Shown here: piece by piece, positions 1 through 8,146 of the stretch | Layout: every line of letters starts with the position of its first letter | Position numbering within the stretch: the stretch's first letter is position 1 | NCBI GenBank assembly: GCA_036502025.1 | Contig: DASXZJ010000003.1 | Location: 1 to 64,000, forward strand | DNA from: Bog-473 sp036502025 | GTDB lineage: Bacteria > Actinomycetota > Acidimicrobiia > Acidimicrobiales > RAAP-2 | Reading direction: 5' to 3' | DNA length: 64,000 nt | Made by a program: the position numbers and the translations under genes | Notes under the pieces: generated by a model | Told to the model about the DNA's origin: nothing | The model's database searches: none | Seen by the model: the letters and a program-made list of their open reading frames with translations, nothing else

Positions 1-1
1 C

Positions 2-967
2 AGCACTGGCTGCAGTATCAGCGCTGGGATCGTGACCTTCACCGGGGTGGGAACTTGTGTCATCAACGCCGACCAGTCCGGCAACTCCGCCTACCAAGCC
101 GCCAGCACGGTGCCCCAGTCCTTCGTCATCATCGTCGCCTACGTCGCCCCCGCCCCTCAAGATGACTCGTTCACCGTGAACAAGAACCTCGACACCACGG
201 CGGTCACCGGCACCACGCTCGACGTGTTGGCCAACGACAATGCGGGCAGCGCTCCCATGTCCATCACCGCGGTTACCCAACCGACCAACGGCACCGTGAC
301 CATCGCCGCTGACGGCCAGAGCATCCGCTATCTGCCGACCCTGGATTACTGCAACCATTCACTGGACCCGAACGAAGCCGACACCGCTGCCGACACCTTC
401 ACCTACACCGTCAACGGTGTAGCGACCGGCAATGTCGCCGTGACTGTCGATGCAGTGGACCAGGCACCTATCAACCGCCAGATATACCGCATCCGCGGAC
501 CGCAGAACACCCTGATCACCACTTACACCGACCTCACCGCCAATACAGTTACCAACTCGAGCAGCTCGGGACCCACGAACCTCAACGCCACCGACACCAC
601 TGACCCGGCCACCTGCGAACCCGACGGCTCCGGGCTGACCTACCACTGGGTGATCAACTACCTGTCACCCAACGCACTTGTTACAGGAGGTAACCAATCC
701 TCGTATTCCGACTTCGGAATGACGGGCTACAAAAGCTCGACACTCACCATTGCGTCCAATTCCTTGCTCCCCAGTCAGTCCCCAAACTCAGGGGCACACT
801 TCCAACTCACGACCACCTCCCCAGTGAGCGGCCTGTCCACAGTCATCGACATCCAGGCCTACGTCGTGTCCACCACGCTCACCATAAGCATGTTTCAGGC
901 CTGCCAGCAGGGCAGCACCTCATGCACGGTCACCGCCGCCAAGCCCGCACCAGCAGGTACCACCTAA
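2..967 (+). CDS. C-terminal part of a large secreted Ig-like/cadherin-like repeat protein (5' end outside window)
   Basis: The reading frame is open from the first bases, so this is the 3' part of a longer gene; the GTG at 32 is internal. The opening stretch (CVINADQSGNSAYQAAS) is the end of a bacterial Ig-like repeat that usually occurs in tandem. It is followed by a VCBS/tandem-95 cadherin-like domain, with LDVLANDNAG at about residues 63-72 and DTFTYTVNG at about residues 121-130. The rest is a Thr/Ser/Asn-rich beta-type region with paired cysteines and no visible membrane anchor or sorting signal; the protein ends PAPAGTT. Such proteins are extracellular and adhesive or structural. The exact function is unknown. 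The gene class is well supported; the partner or ligand cannot be inferred. Confidence 0.75.
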   Translation, partial: STGCSISAGIVTFTGVGTCVINADQSGNSAYQAASTVPQSFVIIVAYVAPAPQDDSFTVNKNLDTTAVTGTTLDVLANDNAGSAPMSITAVTQPTNGTVTIAADGQSIRYLPTLDYCNHSLDPNEADTAADTFTYTVNGVATGNVAVTVDAVDQAPINRQIYRIRGPQNTLITTYTDLTANTVTNSSSSGPTNLNATDTTDPATCEPDGSGLTYHWVINYLSPNALVTGGNQSSYSDFGMTGYKSSTLTIASNSLLPSQSPNSGAHFQLTTTSPVSGLSTVIDIQAYVVSTTLTISMFQACQQGSTSCTVTAAKPAPAGTT

Positions 968-979
968 ACCAGAAGGTGA

Positions 980-1309
980 ACTATCCACGCTGGTCTCGTT
1001 GGATATCGGCAGTTCGCCCGGGACCAGATCCTTTTCGATCAGTTTGAGGGGACCTGGTTGGCCGACCCCGAGGTCAGCGCCCAGGCCCAGAACAACACCA
1101 TCGAGAACTTCCGGCTGGTGTTCGACCGCATGTTCACGGGGACCGTGGTCGGGCGCATGGACGACAACGAGGCCCTCTTCAAGCGCATCCTCGACGACGA
1201 GGAGTTCCGCCAGGTGCTGATGGACCTGTACGCCGGGAGGGTCTATCGGCGGGCGCGGAGTGGCTCAACTAGCTCCAGGAAGGGATTCTGTGGAGGCGCC
1301 AGAGACTGA
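980..1309 (+). pseudogene. Remnant of type I restriction enzyme R subunit (HsdR), C-terminal end only
   Basis: After an in-frame stop at 977-979 the frame reads GYRQFARDQILFDQFEG, then AQNNTIENFRLVFDR, GRMDDNEALFKRILDDEEF and LMDLYAGRVY. The NNxxENFxxxF ... RMDxNExxFxRIxxDxxFR ... VY pattern is what I recognise at the extreme C-terminus of HsdR (EcoR124-type) subunits. No motor, nuclease or upstream portion is present, and no start codon with a ribosome site is seen. The last 20 residues after VYRRAR look like read-through. I treat it as a decayed fragment left by a rearrangement; hsdM and hsdS are not in the window. Family assignment is from motif memory. Confidence 0.5.
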
Positions 1310-1360
1310 GTCCAACAAGACCTACTGGTTATGCCGTTTTTCGCCCCGGCCCCATCTGCG

Positions 1361-1412
1361 TTTTCCCGGGTGAGCACGACGTTCAGCCCGTTCTGGCTTA
1401 CAACCAGCAGGT
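1361..1412 (+). repeat. att-like imperfect direct repeat, copy 1
   Basis: This 52-nt segment matches 5182-5233 at 44 of 52 positions. The last 12 nt (CAACCAGCAGGT plus neighbours) are identical. It covers non-tRNA sequence plus the anticodon arm of the tRNA fragment, and similarity stops just after the variable loop, where copy 1 continues into the tRNA 3' half and copy 2 does not. Confidence 0.6.
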
Positions 1413-1438
1413 CGGGGGTTCGAGTCCCTCGGCGCCCA
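1392..1438 (+). pseudogene. 3' fragment of a tRNA, probably tRNA-Val(UAC)
   Basis: The geometry from the anticodon arm to the discriminator base is correct. There is an anticodon stem 1392-1396/1404-1408 (four of five pairs), a 7-nt loop CTTACAA with anticodon TAC at 1399-1401, a 5-nt variable loop, a T arm 1414-1430 with loop TTCGAGT, the acceptor 3' strand GGCGCCC at 1431-1437 and A at 1438. No matching GGGCGCC acceptor strand or D arm lies upstream, so this is not a functional tRNA. Such 3' tRNA pieces are typical attachment-site footprints of tyrosine-recombinase elements. Confidence 0.55.
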
Positions 1439-1941
1439 CTCACCCAGTTCAGGGGCTTGTTCACTCAGCTAGGTGAACAGTCCCCGATACTGACCACCTG
1501 GCTGTGGCACGCGAAGGGTGGAGCGCCGTCCCGACGGCAGGATCGTTGGAGATGCTGGCGAGGGGGTCTGCTCGGTCGGATTGAGAAGGTCCAGCCACAC
1601 CACTGACCCGACGGTCTGCCCTTCGCCCGCCCGCCGCCCCAAACCGTTGGCCCCCCTGCGGGGCCATGCACCCCCGCTACCGCCGGGCAACGCCCATTCG
1701 GGCCTACGGCCCTCATGCGGTACCGGACATGCGAGGGACCGGCTTTCGACGCCTAACCCCTACCCGACGAACCTGACGGAGATGGGCGTGCCTGGAGGAC
1801 ACCGCAGCACGCTCACACTCTTCGGATGACAGGGTCAGTCCACTGGCGTCGCCACACTCCGTACCTCGATTCGCCTCAGGTCGTAGCCTTATGCCGCGGG
1901 CGGATGCGTAGGGCACCTTCCCCACGGCTGAGGAGGTTCCC
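1439..1941. other. Gene-free stretch downstream of the tRNA fragment
   Basis: I found no convincing gene. All open frames here are short, Arg/Pro-rich shadows with no ribosome site. The stretch ends with the leader of the collagen-like gene, including its AGGAGG at 1931-1936. No transposase or integrase similarity was seen. Confidence 0.5.
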
Positions 1942-3303
1942 ATGGCACGACACTCGCGGACGAGCGGGAATGGCCGCTACACCCCACCTTCACGCGGCAG
2001 TCGGGTCCGTAACACGGCCCTGGCCCTCGGGGCAGCCGTCATCTCCTCGGGCATGACCATCGGCGCCGGAGCCGGGGCGTCCCCACCCAAGGCCCCGACC
2101 ATTTCGACGAAGACCTTCTACGCCTGCATCGAGGGAGGCGAGATAATTGGCGTCGAGGCCATGCCCTTCACGCCCCAGTTCTGTGCCGACAGTCCGGGCG
2201 AGGTGCTGACCCAGATCACCGGACCACAGGGGTTCCAAGGAGCACAAGGGACGCAGGGGTTCCAGGGTGTCACTGGCACTCAGGGGTCGACCGGCGCGCG
2301 GGGCGCTCAGGGAAACCAGGGTCTGACGGGACCGCAGGGGAGCCAAGGGTTCCAAGGAGCTAGTGGACCTCAAGGGGTGCAGGGCGCGGCTGGGGTGCAG
2401 GGAAGCCAGGGTCTCCAGGGTGTCATTGGCACTCAGGGGTCGGCGGGTTCGCAAGGGGGCCAAGGTTCGCAAGGGGCGACCGGAGCGCAAGGGAGCCAAG
2501 GCTCCCAGGGTCAGACCGGTGCCCAAGGCAGTCAGGGCTTCCAGGGCAATCTGGGGGTCACCGGCGTGCAAGGGATTCAAGGGTTCCAGGGCAACCAAGG
2601 GCCACAAGGACCGCGAGGGGTGCAGGGCTTCCAGGGGTTCCAAGGCGGCCAGGGGAGCCAAGGCTTTCAGGGCTTCCAAGGGGCGCAAGGCGGCTCTGGT
2701 GCGCAAGGGTTCCAGGGGTTCCAAGGGGTTACTGGGACTGGCGCACAAGGACCCCAAGGAGTTCAAGGATTCCAGGGAGTCGCCGGTACGGGCGCGCAAG
2801 GCGCGCAGGGCACTCAGGGCACTCAGGGAAACCAGGGCACCCAAGGTTCGACCATCACTGGCAACTTCGCCTTTGCGTATGACAACACAATCCAACCGGT
2901 GCTATCGGCGAACACATTTCAAGCGATCAACTTCTCAACCAACGGCCAGGAAAGCGATATTTCGCATGTTGCGGGAACATCAACATTCATCATTGAGTCC
3001 ACTGGCGAATATGACGTTTCGTACCAAGCCACGGCTGGAATCAACGTACCGCTGGATACCAGTGGGAGCATCACACTCGGCCTGACCCTGAACGGCCTTA
3101 CGCTTCCGGGCAGCGAGATCGCTGTCGCGACTAACTGCCAAGCCCCGCAAACGTGCACTGCTCTAGTGAGTGGACACATGCTGGTGTCCGCCTCAGTTCT
3201 CGATACTTTGCAACTAGTCGTGTCGACGAACAACACCATCGCTTCAGTCGAATCGGTTGGGGGAGCAGATTCGGCACAGATAACTATCCGACCGGTTCCT
3301 TGA
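1942..3303 (+). CDS. Secreted collagen-like protein with Gly-X-Gln repeats and a BclA/C1q-like C-terminal domain
   Basis: The ATG at 1942 follows AGGAGG at 1931-1936. Residues 25-50 form a signal-like hydrophobic segment ending GAGAGAS. Residues about 94-302 are an almost unbroken Gly-X-Y tract in which Y is very often Gln (GFQ, GTQ, GSQ, GAQ, GVQ) and proline is scarce. Two-residue GT interruptions break the triplet phase twice near the end (GVTGTGAQG and GVAGTGAQG). Residues about 303-453 form a beta-rich globular domain (NTFQAINFSTNG, STGEYDVSYQA, GLTLNG, ITIRPVP) of the kind found at the C-terminus of BclA-type and other bacterial collagen-like proteins, which usually trimerise as a jelly roll. 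It is probably an extracellular filament or adhesin. It lies inside the region bracketed by the att-like repeats. Confidence 0.85.
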   Translation: MARHSRTSGNGRYTPPSRGSRVRNTALALGAAVISSGMTIGAGAGASPPKAPTISTKTFYACIEGGEIIGVEAMPFTPQFCADSPGEVLTQITGPQGFQGAQGTQGFQGVTGTQGSTGARGAQGNQGLTGPQGSQGFQGASGPQGVQGAAGVQGSQGLQGVIGTQGSAGSQGGQGSQGATGAQGSQGSQGQTGAQGSQGFQGNLGVTGVQGIQGFQGNQGPQGPRGVQGFQGFQGGQGSQGFQGFQGAQGGSGAQGFQGFQGVTGTGAQGPQGVQGFQGVAGTGAQGAQGTQGTQGNQGTQGSTITGNFAFAYDNTIQPVLSANTFQAINFSTNGQESDISHVAGTSTFIIESTGEYDVSYQATAGINVPLDTSGSITLGLTLNGLTLPGSEIAVATNCQAPQTCTALVSGHMLVSASVLDTLQLVVSTNNTIASVESVGGADSAQITIRPVP

Positions 3304-3435
3304 CGGCGGCGGAAACTGAGGCTGGGTATCTGAGCAGTTACCGTCTACACATGGCAGCGACTCGCTACCCGGTCACCGACGTGATCATCGAGACCCCGAA
3401 ATATGGGGGGGAGTGGTGGCGCGGCCGGGGCCAGC

Positions 3436-3774
3436 ATGAACGAGGAACACAACATTATCGGCCACGGTTGGGCGGAGATTGAAGACGGCTCAATCACGGT
3501 CGCAGTACATCCCCGAGGTGCAGTAGGGATGATTGAACCCAAGGAGAAGCGTACCTATCCCTTGGCCGATATCACTTCGTGGGTGACGAGCGGAGAGTCC
3601 GTCACCTTCGGTGCTGGGAACCGCGGAGGGTTCGCGACCAATGGCGCGGAAGCCCCGATCCACTTGTGTCAGATGGCGTGCGACGACGCAGACGCCGCCC
3701 AACGGCTCACCGAAGAAGCGCGCGCTGCGGGGTTGCGAAGCGGTGGCGGGCAACCTTTTCACAGCGGTCTCTAG
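3436..3774 (+). CDS. Small hypothetical protein
   Basis: About 112 residues from the ATG at 3436; an in-frame ATG at 3403 would add a Gly/Ala-rich leader that looks non-coding. The sequence has alternating beta-like strands (ITVAVHPRGAVGMIEP, TYPLADITSWVTSG, ESVTFGAGN) and a short C-terminal helix (DDADAAQRLTEEARAAG). The layout recalls small PH-like domains such as those of DUF4429, but I cannot confirm a family. There is no signal peptide or membrane segment and no clear Shine-Dalgarno, so it could be a decayed gene. Confidence 0.45.
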   Translation: MNEEHNIIGHGWAEIEDGSITVAVHPRGAVGMIEPKEKRTYPLADITSWVTSGESVTFGAGNRGGFATNGAEAPIHLCQMACDDADAAQRLTEEARAAGLRSGGGQPFHSGL

Positions 3775-4091
3775 TTCAGTTCCCTACCTGAGTACGATCA
3801 TGGTTGACCGCGTGGCACAACGGGTGATAGATAGCGCGCGGTGAAGAGGTCGATGATTGACCGAGCGTGGATCGAAGTCCACATAGCCACGTCGACAATG
3901 GGCAGTTCGGCGATCGAGGGGTGGTCGATGGCTACTTCAAAGCCGAAGCTTTCGTTCATCTGTAACTGCGGATTCGGCCCCGACTCGCGAAGTGTCACAC
4001 GACCAAGCTCTGTCTTTCCTCGACACACACCCCCACGTTCTGACGAAGATTCATCCCAACGACCTCGACGTTGAAGGCGTCGGCAACGTAA
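3775..4091. other. Gene-free stretch
   Basis: No supportable coding region on either strand. A minus-strand frame around 3840-3980 reads QLQMNESFGFEVAIDHP and is the only protein-like segment. It has no start with a ribosome site and no recognisable family. Confidence 0.4.
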
Positions 4092-4307
4092 ATAGCGGGG
4101 CCCGGATCGCCTGCTGCGATGGCCAACGAGTTGGGGCTGCGCAACGTGGCCTTCGAGGTCGACGACCTCCAAGCGGCGGTCGATCGGCTGGCCGCGGAAG
4201 GCTACGGACTGGTCGGCGACATCGGCCAATACGAGCACCTCTGGCGTATGGCCTATGTGCGCGGTCCAGAGGGAATCATCGTGTCCCTGGCCCAACGGAT
4301 CGGCTGA
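4092..4307 (+). pseudogene. 5'-truncated VOC (glyoxalase/bleomycin-resistance fold) protein
   Basis: The frame opens only after a stop at 4089-4091 and encodes the last third of a VOC-family protein: ANELGLRNVAFEVDDLQAAV, then GYGLVGDIGQYEHLWRMAYV and RGPEGIIVSLAQRIG. The final RGPEGIIVxLAE-type strand carries the conserved metal-ligand Glu position of this fold. The N-terminal half-module is missing. The ATG at 4119 would give a 62-residue fragment that cannot form the paired beta-alpha-beta-beta-beta modules. I read it as a broken gene within the rearranged left region. Confidence 0.65.
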
Positions 4308-4356
4308 AACCTCACAGTCACCGACCGATTACTACCCCGCAGCCTCGCGGCCGTCC

Positions 4357-4794
4357 CTAGTGATTCGCAGGGGCGGCACTGATGTCTGCAAGGACCGAGT
4401 CAGGGTCACGGAACACGGCAAGATCTCCTAGCGAGACGATTCCTACTGGTGTCCCTCCATCGACCACCGGCAGACGACGCAGCGCGTGTTCTCGCATCAC
4501 CCGTACCGCATCGCTGATGCCATCGCTGGGCGAGAGGACCGTCAGAGACTCGCTGCAGATGTTCAAGAGCGTGGTTTGTGACGGATCGCGATTCTCGGCT
4601 ACCGCCCGTACCGCGATGTCACGATCTGTCACGATGCCTTTGAGCGTGTTCTGGGAGTTGACAACGATGACGTCACCGATCTCGGCGTCACGCATTGCTC
4701 GCGCCGCTTCGAGGACCGTCATGGTTTCCGGCATGCAGATCGGGCTCCGTGTCATAACGTCCCGAACGCTTGTTGCTTGAAAATCAGTATCCAC
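4357..4794 (-). CDS. CBS-pair domain protein
   Basis: 145 residues. I start it at the GTG at 4794 because AAGGAGG lies just upstream on the minus strand; the longer frame to 5004 adds a low-quality leader. It has two CBS motifs: VRDVMTRSP..DVIVVNSQNTLKGIVTDRDI (about residues 10-65) and SESLTVLSPSDG..RLPVVDGGTPVGIVSLGDL (about residues 78-130). There is no fused enzyme or transporter domain. Stand-alone CBS pairs bind adenine nucleotides and act as energy or redox sensors or bind partner proteins. No partner is adjacent. Confidence 0.88.
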   Translation of the reverse strand: MDTDFQATSVRDVMTRSPICMPETMTVLEAARAMRDAEIGDVIVVNSQNTLKGIVTDRDIAVRAVAENRDPSQTTLLNICSESLTVLSPSDGISDAVRVMREHALRRLPVVDGGTPVGIVSLGDLAVFRDPDSVLADISAAPANH

Positions 4795-5360
4795 GTTAAA
4801 CCTCCTTTGCGAAGAACCAAACTTGGAACTACCCATGGAACGGGAGCGCAAACGCGACGCTGAAGATGCGCGAGTGTCCCCGGTGTGTAGGAAGCGAGCG
4901 GACCGGGTAATGATCGGGTCAGTTGGGAAGCCGAACTCAACTAAGCAGCGGGAGCCGGGCTGACGCCGCTCGGCTTCGCTGCGCGCCAGCAGCCCATTCG
5001 TCAATCGAGCGCAGCGCGAGGATGGGCATGAGGGAACCTCCCGATGCGGTCTAACGCCGCGTGTGGTACGGCTAGGAGGTGACCCCGGGCGGGCCCAGGC
5101 GGGCTGACTTCGGTTACCTATGCTGTCACCAAAATTTACGAGACCTCCTGGTCATCCCGTGTACGGTTCGACTCGACCTGCCTTTCCCTGGTGTGCACAG
5201 CGTTCGGCCCGTCCCGGCTTACAACCAGCAGGTTGACGGCCAGACGGGCCAGGATGCTGGCTACGGTCACCGAGTCCACGACGAACGACCGCCTTTTTGG
5301 CGGCTGCAGAAAAGCCTGCTGCCTGAGGGATTTTCTCAAGTAGTCGAGTCTCGGTCAGCC
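4795..5360. other. Gene-free stretch holding att-like repeat copy 2
   Basis: The only structure I can support is the 52-nt repeat at 5182-5233. Short open frames in it are shadows without ribosome sites. The leader of the CBS gene occupies its left end. Confidence 0.45.
5182..5233 (+). repeat. att-like imperfect direct repeat, copy 2
   Basis: This is the second copy of the 52-nt element found at 1361-1412, in the same orientation. After position 5233 the sequence does not continue as a tRNA (no T arm or acceptor strand), so it resembles the element-side (attP-like) arm rather than the chromosomal one. It lies in a gene-free stretch between a CBS-domain gene and an acyl-CoA dehydrogenase gene. 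Confidence 0.6.
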
Positions 5361-7214
5361 TCAGTCGGGTGTTAGGAGCGATGGGTCGACAATTCCGGCC
5401 TCCGCCCATTCATAGCGGCCATCGAGCACGCGCTGGGCCGTCCGGCTATTGGCGGAGTCGTCGTTGTGCCAAAGGTCATGGAAGTGCTGCCGGACTCTTC
5501 GCTCCGCTCCCAAGCAAAAACACTGCGCGAGCTCAAGCGCGTTGGTGCCCTCTGCCCCGTCGGCGAGCAGCATCTTGGCGCGGACGCAAGCTGCGCTCAT
5601 GGCATAGAGCTCGGCTCCGATGTCAACCACGTGACCCAAGAACCCCTGCTTGCTCTCCAGGTCGCTCCGCCAGATCGACATGGCGTAGAACGTCGTTCTC
5701 GCGAGCTTACGGCTGGCGCGCTCGACGAAGCGCAGGTGCTCAGCCAGGTCGCCGAACTCCTGGTAGCTCTTCGGGCGCTGGCCAGGCCCCGTGGCCAAGG
5801 ACGGCAGCCACCTGGAATAGAAGCGTGCCGCGCGTAACGCGCTGTTGGCCTTGGCTCGGGAGCTCACCTTTGGGTCGACCAGATCACCGGCCACGGTGAG
5901 GTGTTGGTCCACCGCCTCGCGGGCGATCATCAGCTTCATGATCTCCGACGAGCCCTCGAAGATGCGGGTTATGCGCAGGTCCCGCAGTATCTGCTCGGCC
6001 GGGATCGCCGGTTCGCCCCGCGCTCTGAGCGAGGCGGCCGTCTCGTACCCCCGCCCGCCACGGATCTGGACCATGTCATCGGCCACACGCCATGCCATCT
6101 CCGAGCAATACAACTTGGCCAGGGCAGCTTCGATGCGGATGTCGTTGCGCTCCTCGTCGGCGAGCGAGCTGGAGAGTTCGACCACGGACTCCATCGCGAA
6201 CGTCAACCCAGCCATGAAGGCCAGCTTGTGGGCTATGGCCTCGTGTTGACCAATCGGCACGCCCCATTGCACCCGTTCATTGGCCCAGCGGCGCGAGATG
6301 GCCAGCGACAACTTCGATGATGACATGCAGATGGCGGGTAACGAGAGACGCCCGGTGTTCAAAGTGGAAAGGGCCACCTTGAGGCCCCGCCCCACTCCAC
6401 CAATGACGTTCTCCGCCGGCACGCACACGTCTTCGAATCTGGTTACTCCGTTCTCGATGCCACGCAGGCCCATGAACTCGTTTCGGTGCAGCACCGTGAT
6501 CCCTGGGCTGTTCGCCTCGACGACGAATGCGGTGATCCCGCCGCGGTGTTCATCGGTCGGTGGAACCACAGCCATAACGACGAGTAGGTCGGCAATGACG
6601 CCGTTGGTGGTCCACAGCTTTGTCCCATTCAAGAGGTAGGCCGATCCGTCGGCCGTGGGCACGGCGGTCGACCCCATCCGGGCGGGGTCGCTGCCGACAT
6701 CGGGTTCGGTGAGCAGGAAGGCACTGATGTCGCTCTTGGCGACACGAGGCAGGAACCGTCGCTTCTGCTCATCCGTGCCAAACAGATGCAGTGGCTCAGG
6801 TACGCCTATCGACTGGTGGGCACTCAGCAGTGAGCTCAGCGCTGAATGCGCCGACCCAGCCAGGGCAAGCGCTCGGTTGTAGTAGAGGTGGGACAGTCCA
6901 AGCCCGCCATAGGACTCATCGATCTTCAGGCCCAAGGCACCTAAGGCGACCAGGCCCTTGATCACCTGCTCAGGGATTTTGGCCTCTCGCTCGATCTCCA
7001 GGGGGTCGACCTCGGAGCGGAGGAAATCGCCGAGCTCCGCCAAGAAGGCTTCGCCTTTGGTCCGGTCGTCCGGTGCCGGGCGCGGATGTGGGTGAATGAG
7101 GTCCAGCTGGAAATCCCCTAAAAAGAGACCCTTGGCGAAGCTCGGCCGAGTCCACTCCTCCTCGCGGGCGGATTCTGCGACTTGGCGGGACTGTTCCCCG
7201 GTAACCGAACTCAT
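5361..7214 (-). CDS. Acyl-CoA dehydrogenase, long (VLCAD/FadE-like) form
   Basis: 617 residues. The order is a 60-residue leader, the N-terminal helical domain with YGGLGLSHLYYNRALALAGS, the middle beta domain (LLTEPDVGSDPARM; LNGTKLWTTNG; ENGVTRFEDVCVPAENVIGG), and the C-terminal FAD/acyl-CoA domain (QIRGGRGYE; RITRIFEGSSEIMKLMIAR). The Glu of FEGS is the expected catalytic base. A further C-terminal extension of about 170 residues (starting near DPKVSSRAKANS) makes it the VLCAD/ACAD9-like length rather than the 380-residue short type. It would catalyse the first step of beta-oxidation of long acyl-CoAs using FAD. AAAGG precedes the ATG at 7214. No ETF or hydratase gene is adjacent. Confidence 0.93.
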   Translation of the reverse strand: MSSVTGEQSRQVAESAREEEWTRPSFAKGLFLGDFQLDLIHPHPRPAPDDRTKGEAFLAELGDFLRSEVDPLEIEREAKIPEQVIKGLVALGALGLKIDESYGGLGLSHLYYNRALALAGSAHSALSSLLSAHQSIGVPEPLHLFGTDEQKRRFLPRVAKSDISAFLLTEPDVGSDPARMGSTAVPTADGSAYLLNGTKLWTTNGVIADLLVVMAVVPPTDEHRGGITAFVVEANSPGITVLHRNEFMGLRGIENGVTRFEDVCVPAENVIGGVGRGLKVALSTLNTGRLSLPAICMSSSKLSLAISRRWANERVQWGVPIGQHEAIAHKLAFMAGLTFAMESVVELSSSLADEERNDIRIEAALAKLYCSEMAWRVADDMVQIRGGRGYETAASLRARGEPAIPAEQILRDLRITRIFEGSSEIMKLMIAREAVDQHLTVAGDLVDPKVSSRAKANSALRAARFYSRWLPSLATGPGQRPKSYQEFGDLAEHLRFVERASRKLARTTFYAMSIWRSDLESKQGFLGHVVDIGAELYAMSAACVRAKMLLADGAEGTNALELAQCFCLGAERRVRQHFHDLWHNDDSANSRTAQRVLDGRYEWAEAGIVDPSLLTPD

Positions 7215-7375
7215 CGTCGGGAGCCTTTCCCGTGCGATTGGGCGCTGCTGGGCATTGAATCAGCGATCTCCTGTCGTCCTGCTTTCGAACGTACCCATTG
7301 GTCGGGACCTGAAACGGCGCCCTTTTTCTTGGTGCTTTGCCGTATTTCGTCACGGGGATTGGGTAGGTACTAGAC

Positions 7376-8029
7376 GTGGACCTGCTGAGCGAGCGGCCGG
7401 GATTGCAGAGCCGTGCAACACGGAGGGAAATCGGCGCACCGCGTTTCCGCAGACCGCGCCGATTGCTGATCATCGGATGTGTGGTCGCCGGTATCGTCGG
7501 TCTGGGCGGGTGGCTGTGGGACGACCTGACGGGCCAGCCGGCGGTCTACGTCGTGGGCGACTCGATCACCTCATTGAGCCAAGCCGCCATCTCAGCGGCC
7601 CTCATCCAAGCGGGCTATCGGCCGACGGTCAGCGCGACCCCAGGAGCAAAGATCGGGCAGGCCGTAACGAATGTCGCCACACTGGCCGAACACCCGCCGT
7701 GGGCATGGGTCATCCAACTTGGAACCGACGATGCAGGCGCGAGGAATGGATCGTGGCCCCAGCCTTTCCTGGCCGAATGGGCGGAGATCTCACCTGCAGC
7801 GTGCGTCATCTACGTCACGGTGTCCCCCCGCGCCGGACCGATCGCCACGCAGATCGACTCGAGCATGGAGAGGCTCGCCGAGGCCCACGCCAACGTGCAC
7901 GTTCTCGATTGGGGTCAGGTCGAGTATGAAAACCCGACTTGGGTATCACCTGATGGCATCCACCCGACATCTGCCGGGCAGAGCGAGCTGGCCGGGCTCG
8001 AAGTTCGGGATCTCCTCCGCGTGTGTTGA
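7376..8029 (+). CDS. Membrane-anchored SGNH/GDSL-type hydrolase
   Basis: 217 residues with an Arg-rich N-terminus, one transmembrane or uncleaved signal segment (about residues 29-47, LLIIGCVVAGIVGLGGW) and a small SGNH domain. Block I is VVGDSI with nucleophile Ser63; block III is represented by QLGTDDA (about 115-120); block V is SPDGIHPTSAG with Asp193 and His196. It likely hydrolyses an ester on an extracytoplasmic substrate (lipid, glycan acetyl or peptidoglycan O-acetyl); the substrate is not deducible. The GTG at 7376 sits 6 nt behind TAGGTA, a near -10, and has no ribosome site, suggesting a leaderless transcript. It is divergent from the acyl-CoA dehydrogenase. Confidence 0.82.
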   Translation: MDLLSERPGLQSRATRREIGAPRFRRPRRLLIIGCVVAGIVGLGGWLWDDLTGQPAVYVVGDSITSLSQAAISAALIQAGYRPTVSATPGAKIGQAVTNVATLAEHPPWAWVIQLGTDDAGARNGSWPQPFLAEWAEISPAACVIYVTVSPRAGPIATQIDSSMERLAEAHANVHVLDWGQVEYENPTWVSPDGIHPTSAGQSELAGLEVRDLLRVC

Positions 8030-8146
8030 CGCAGTTCGGTGACCGGCTGCGCGCGACCGTTGGGCGAAGGGGCGGTGAGAGACCCAGGTGGTGTGGCGCC
8101 CTTCGACGTTCGGCCCGAGGTTCGGGCGCACCACGAGGGCGGTCGG

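Noticed and set aside
1461..1667. Possible transposase remnant after the tRNA fragment
   Set aside because: Short Arg/Ser/Pro frames without any DDE or recombinase motif or terminal inverted repeats.
1990..2895. 301-residue minus-strand frame opposite the collagen gene
   Set aside because: It is a mirror of the Gly-X-Gln repeats, giving Leu/Ala/Pro-rich repeats without start signals.
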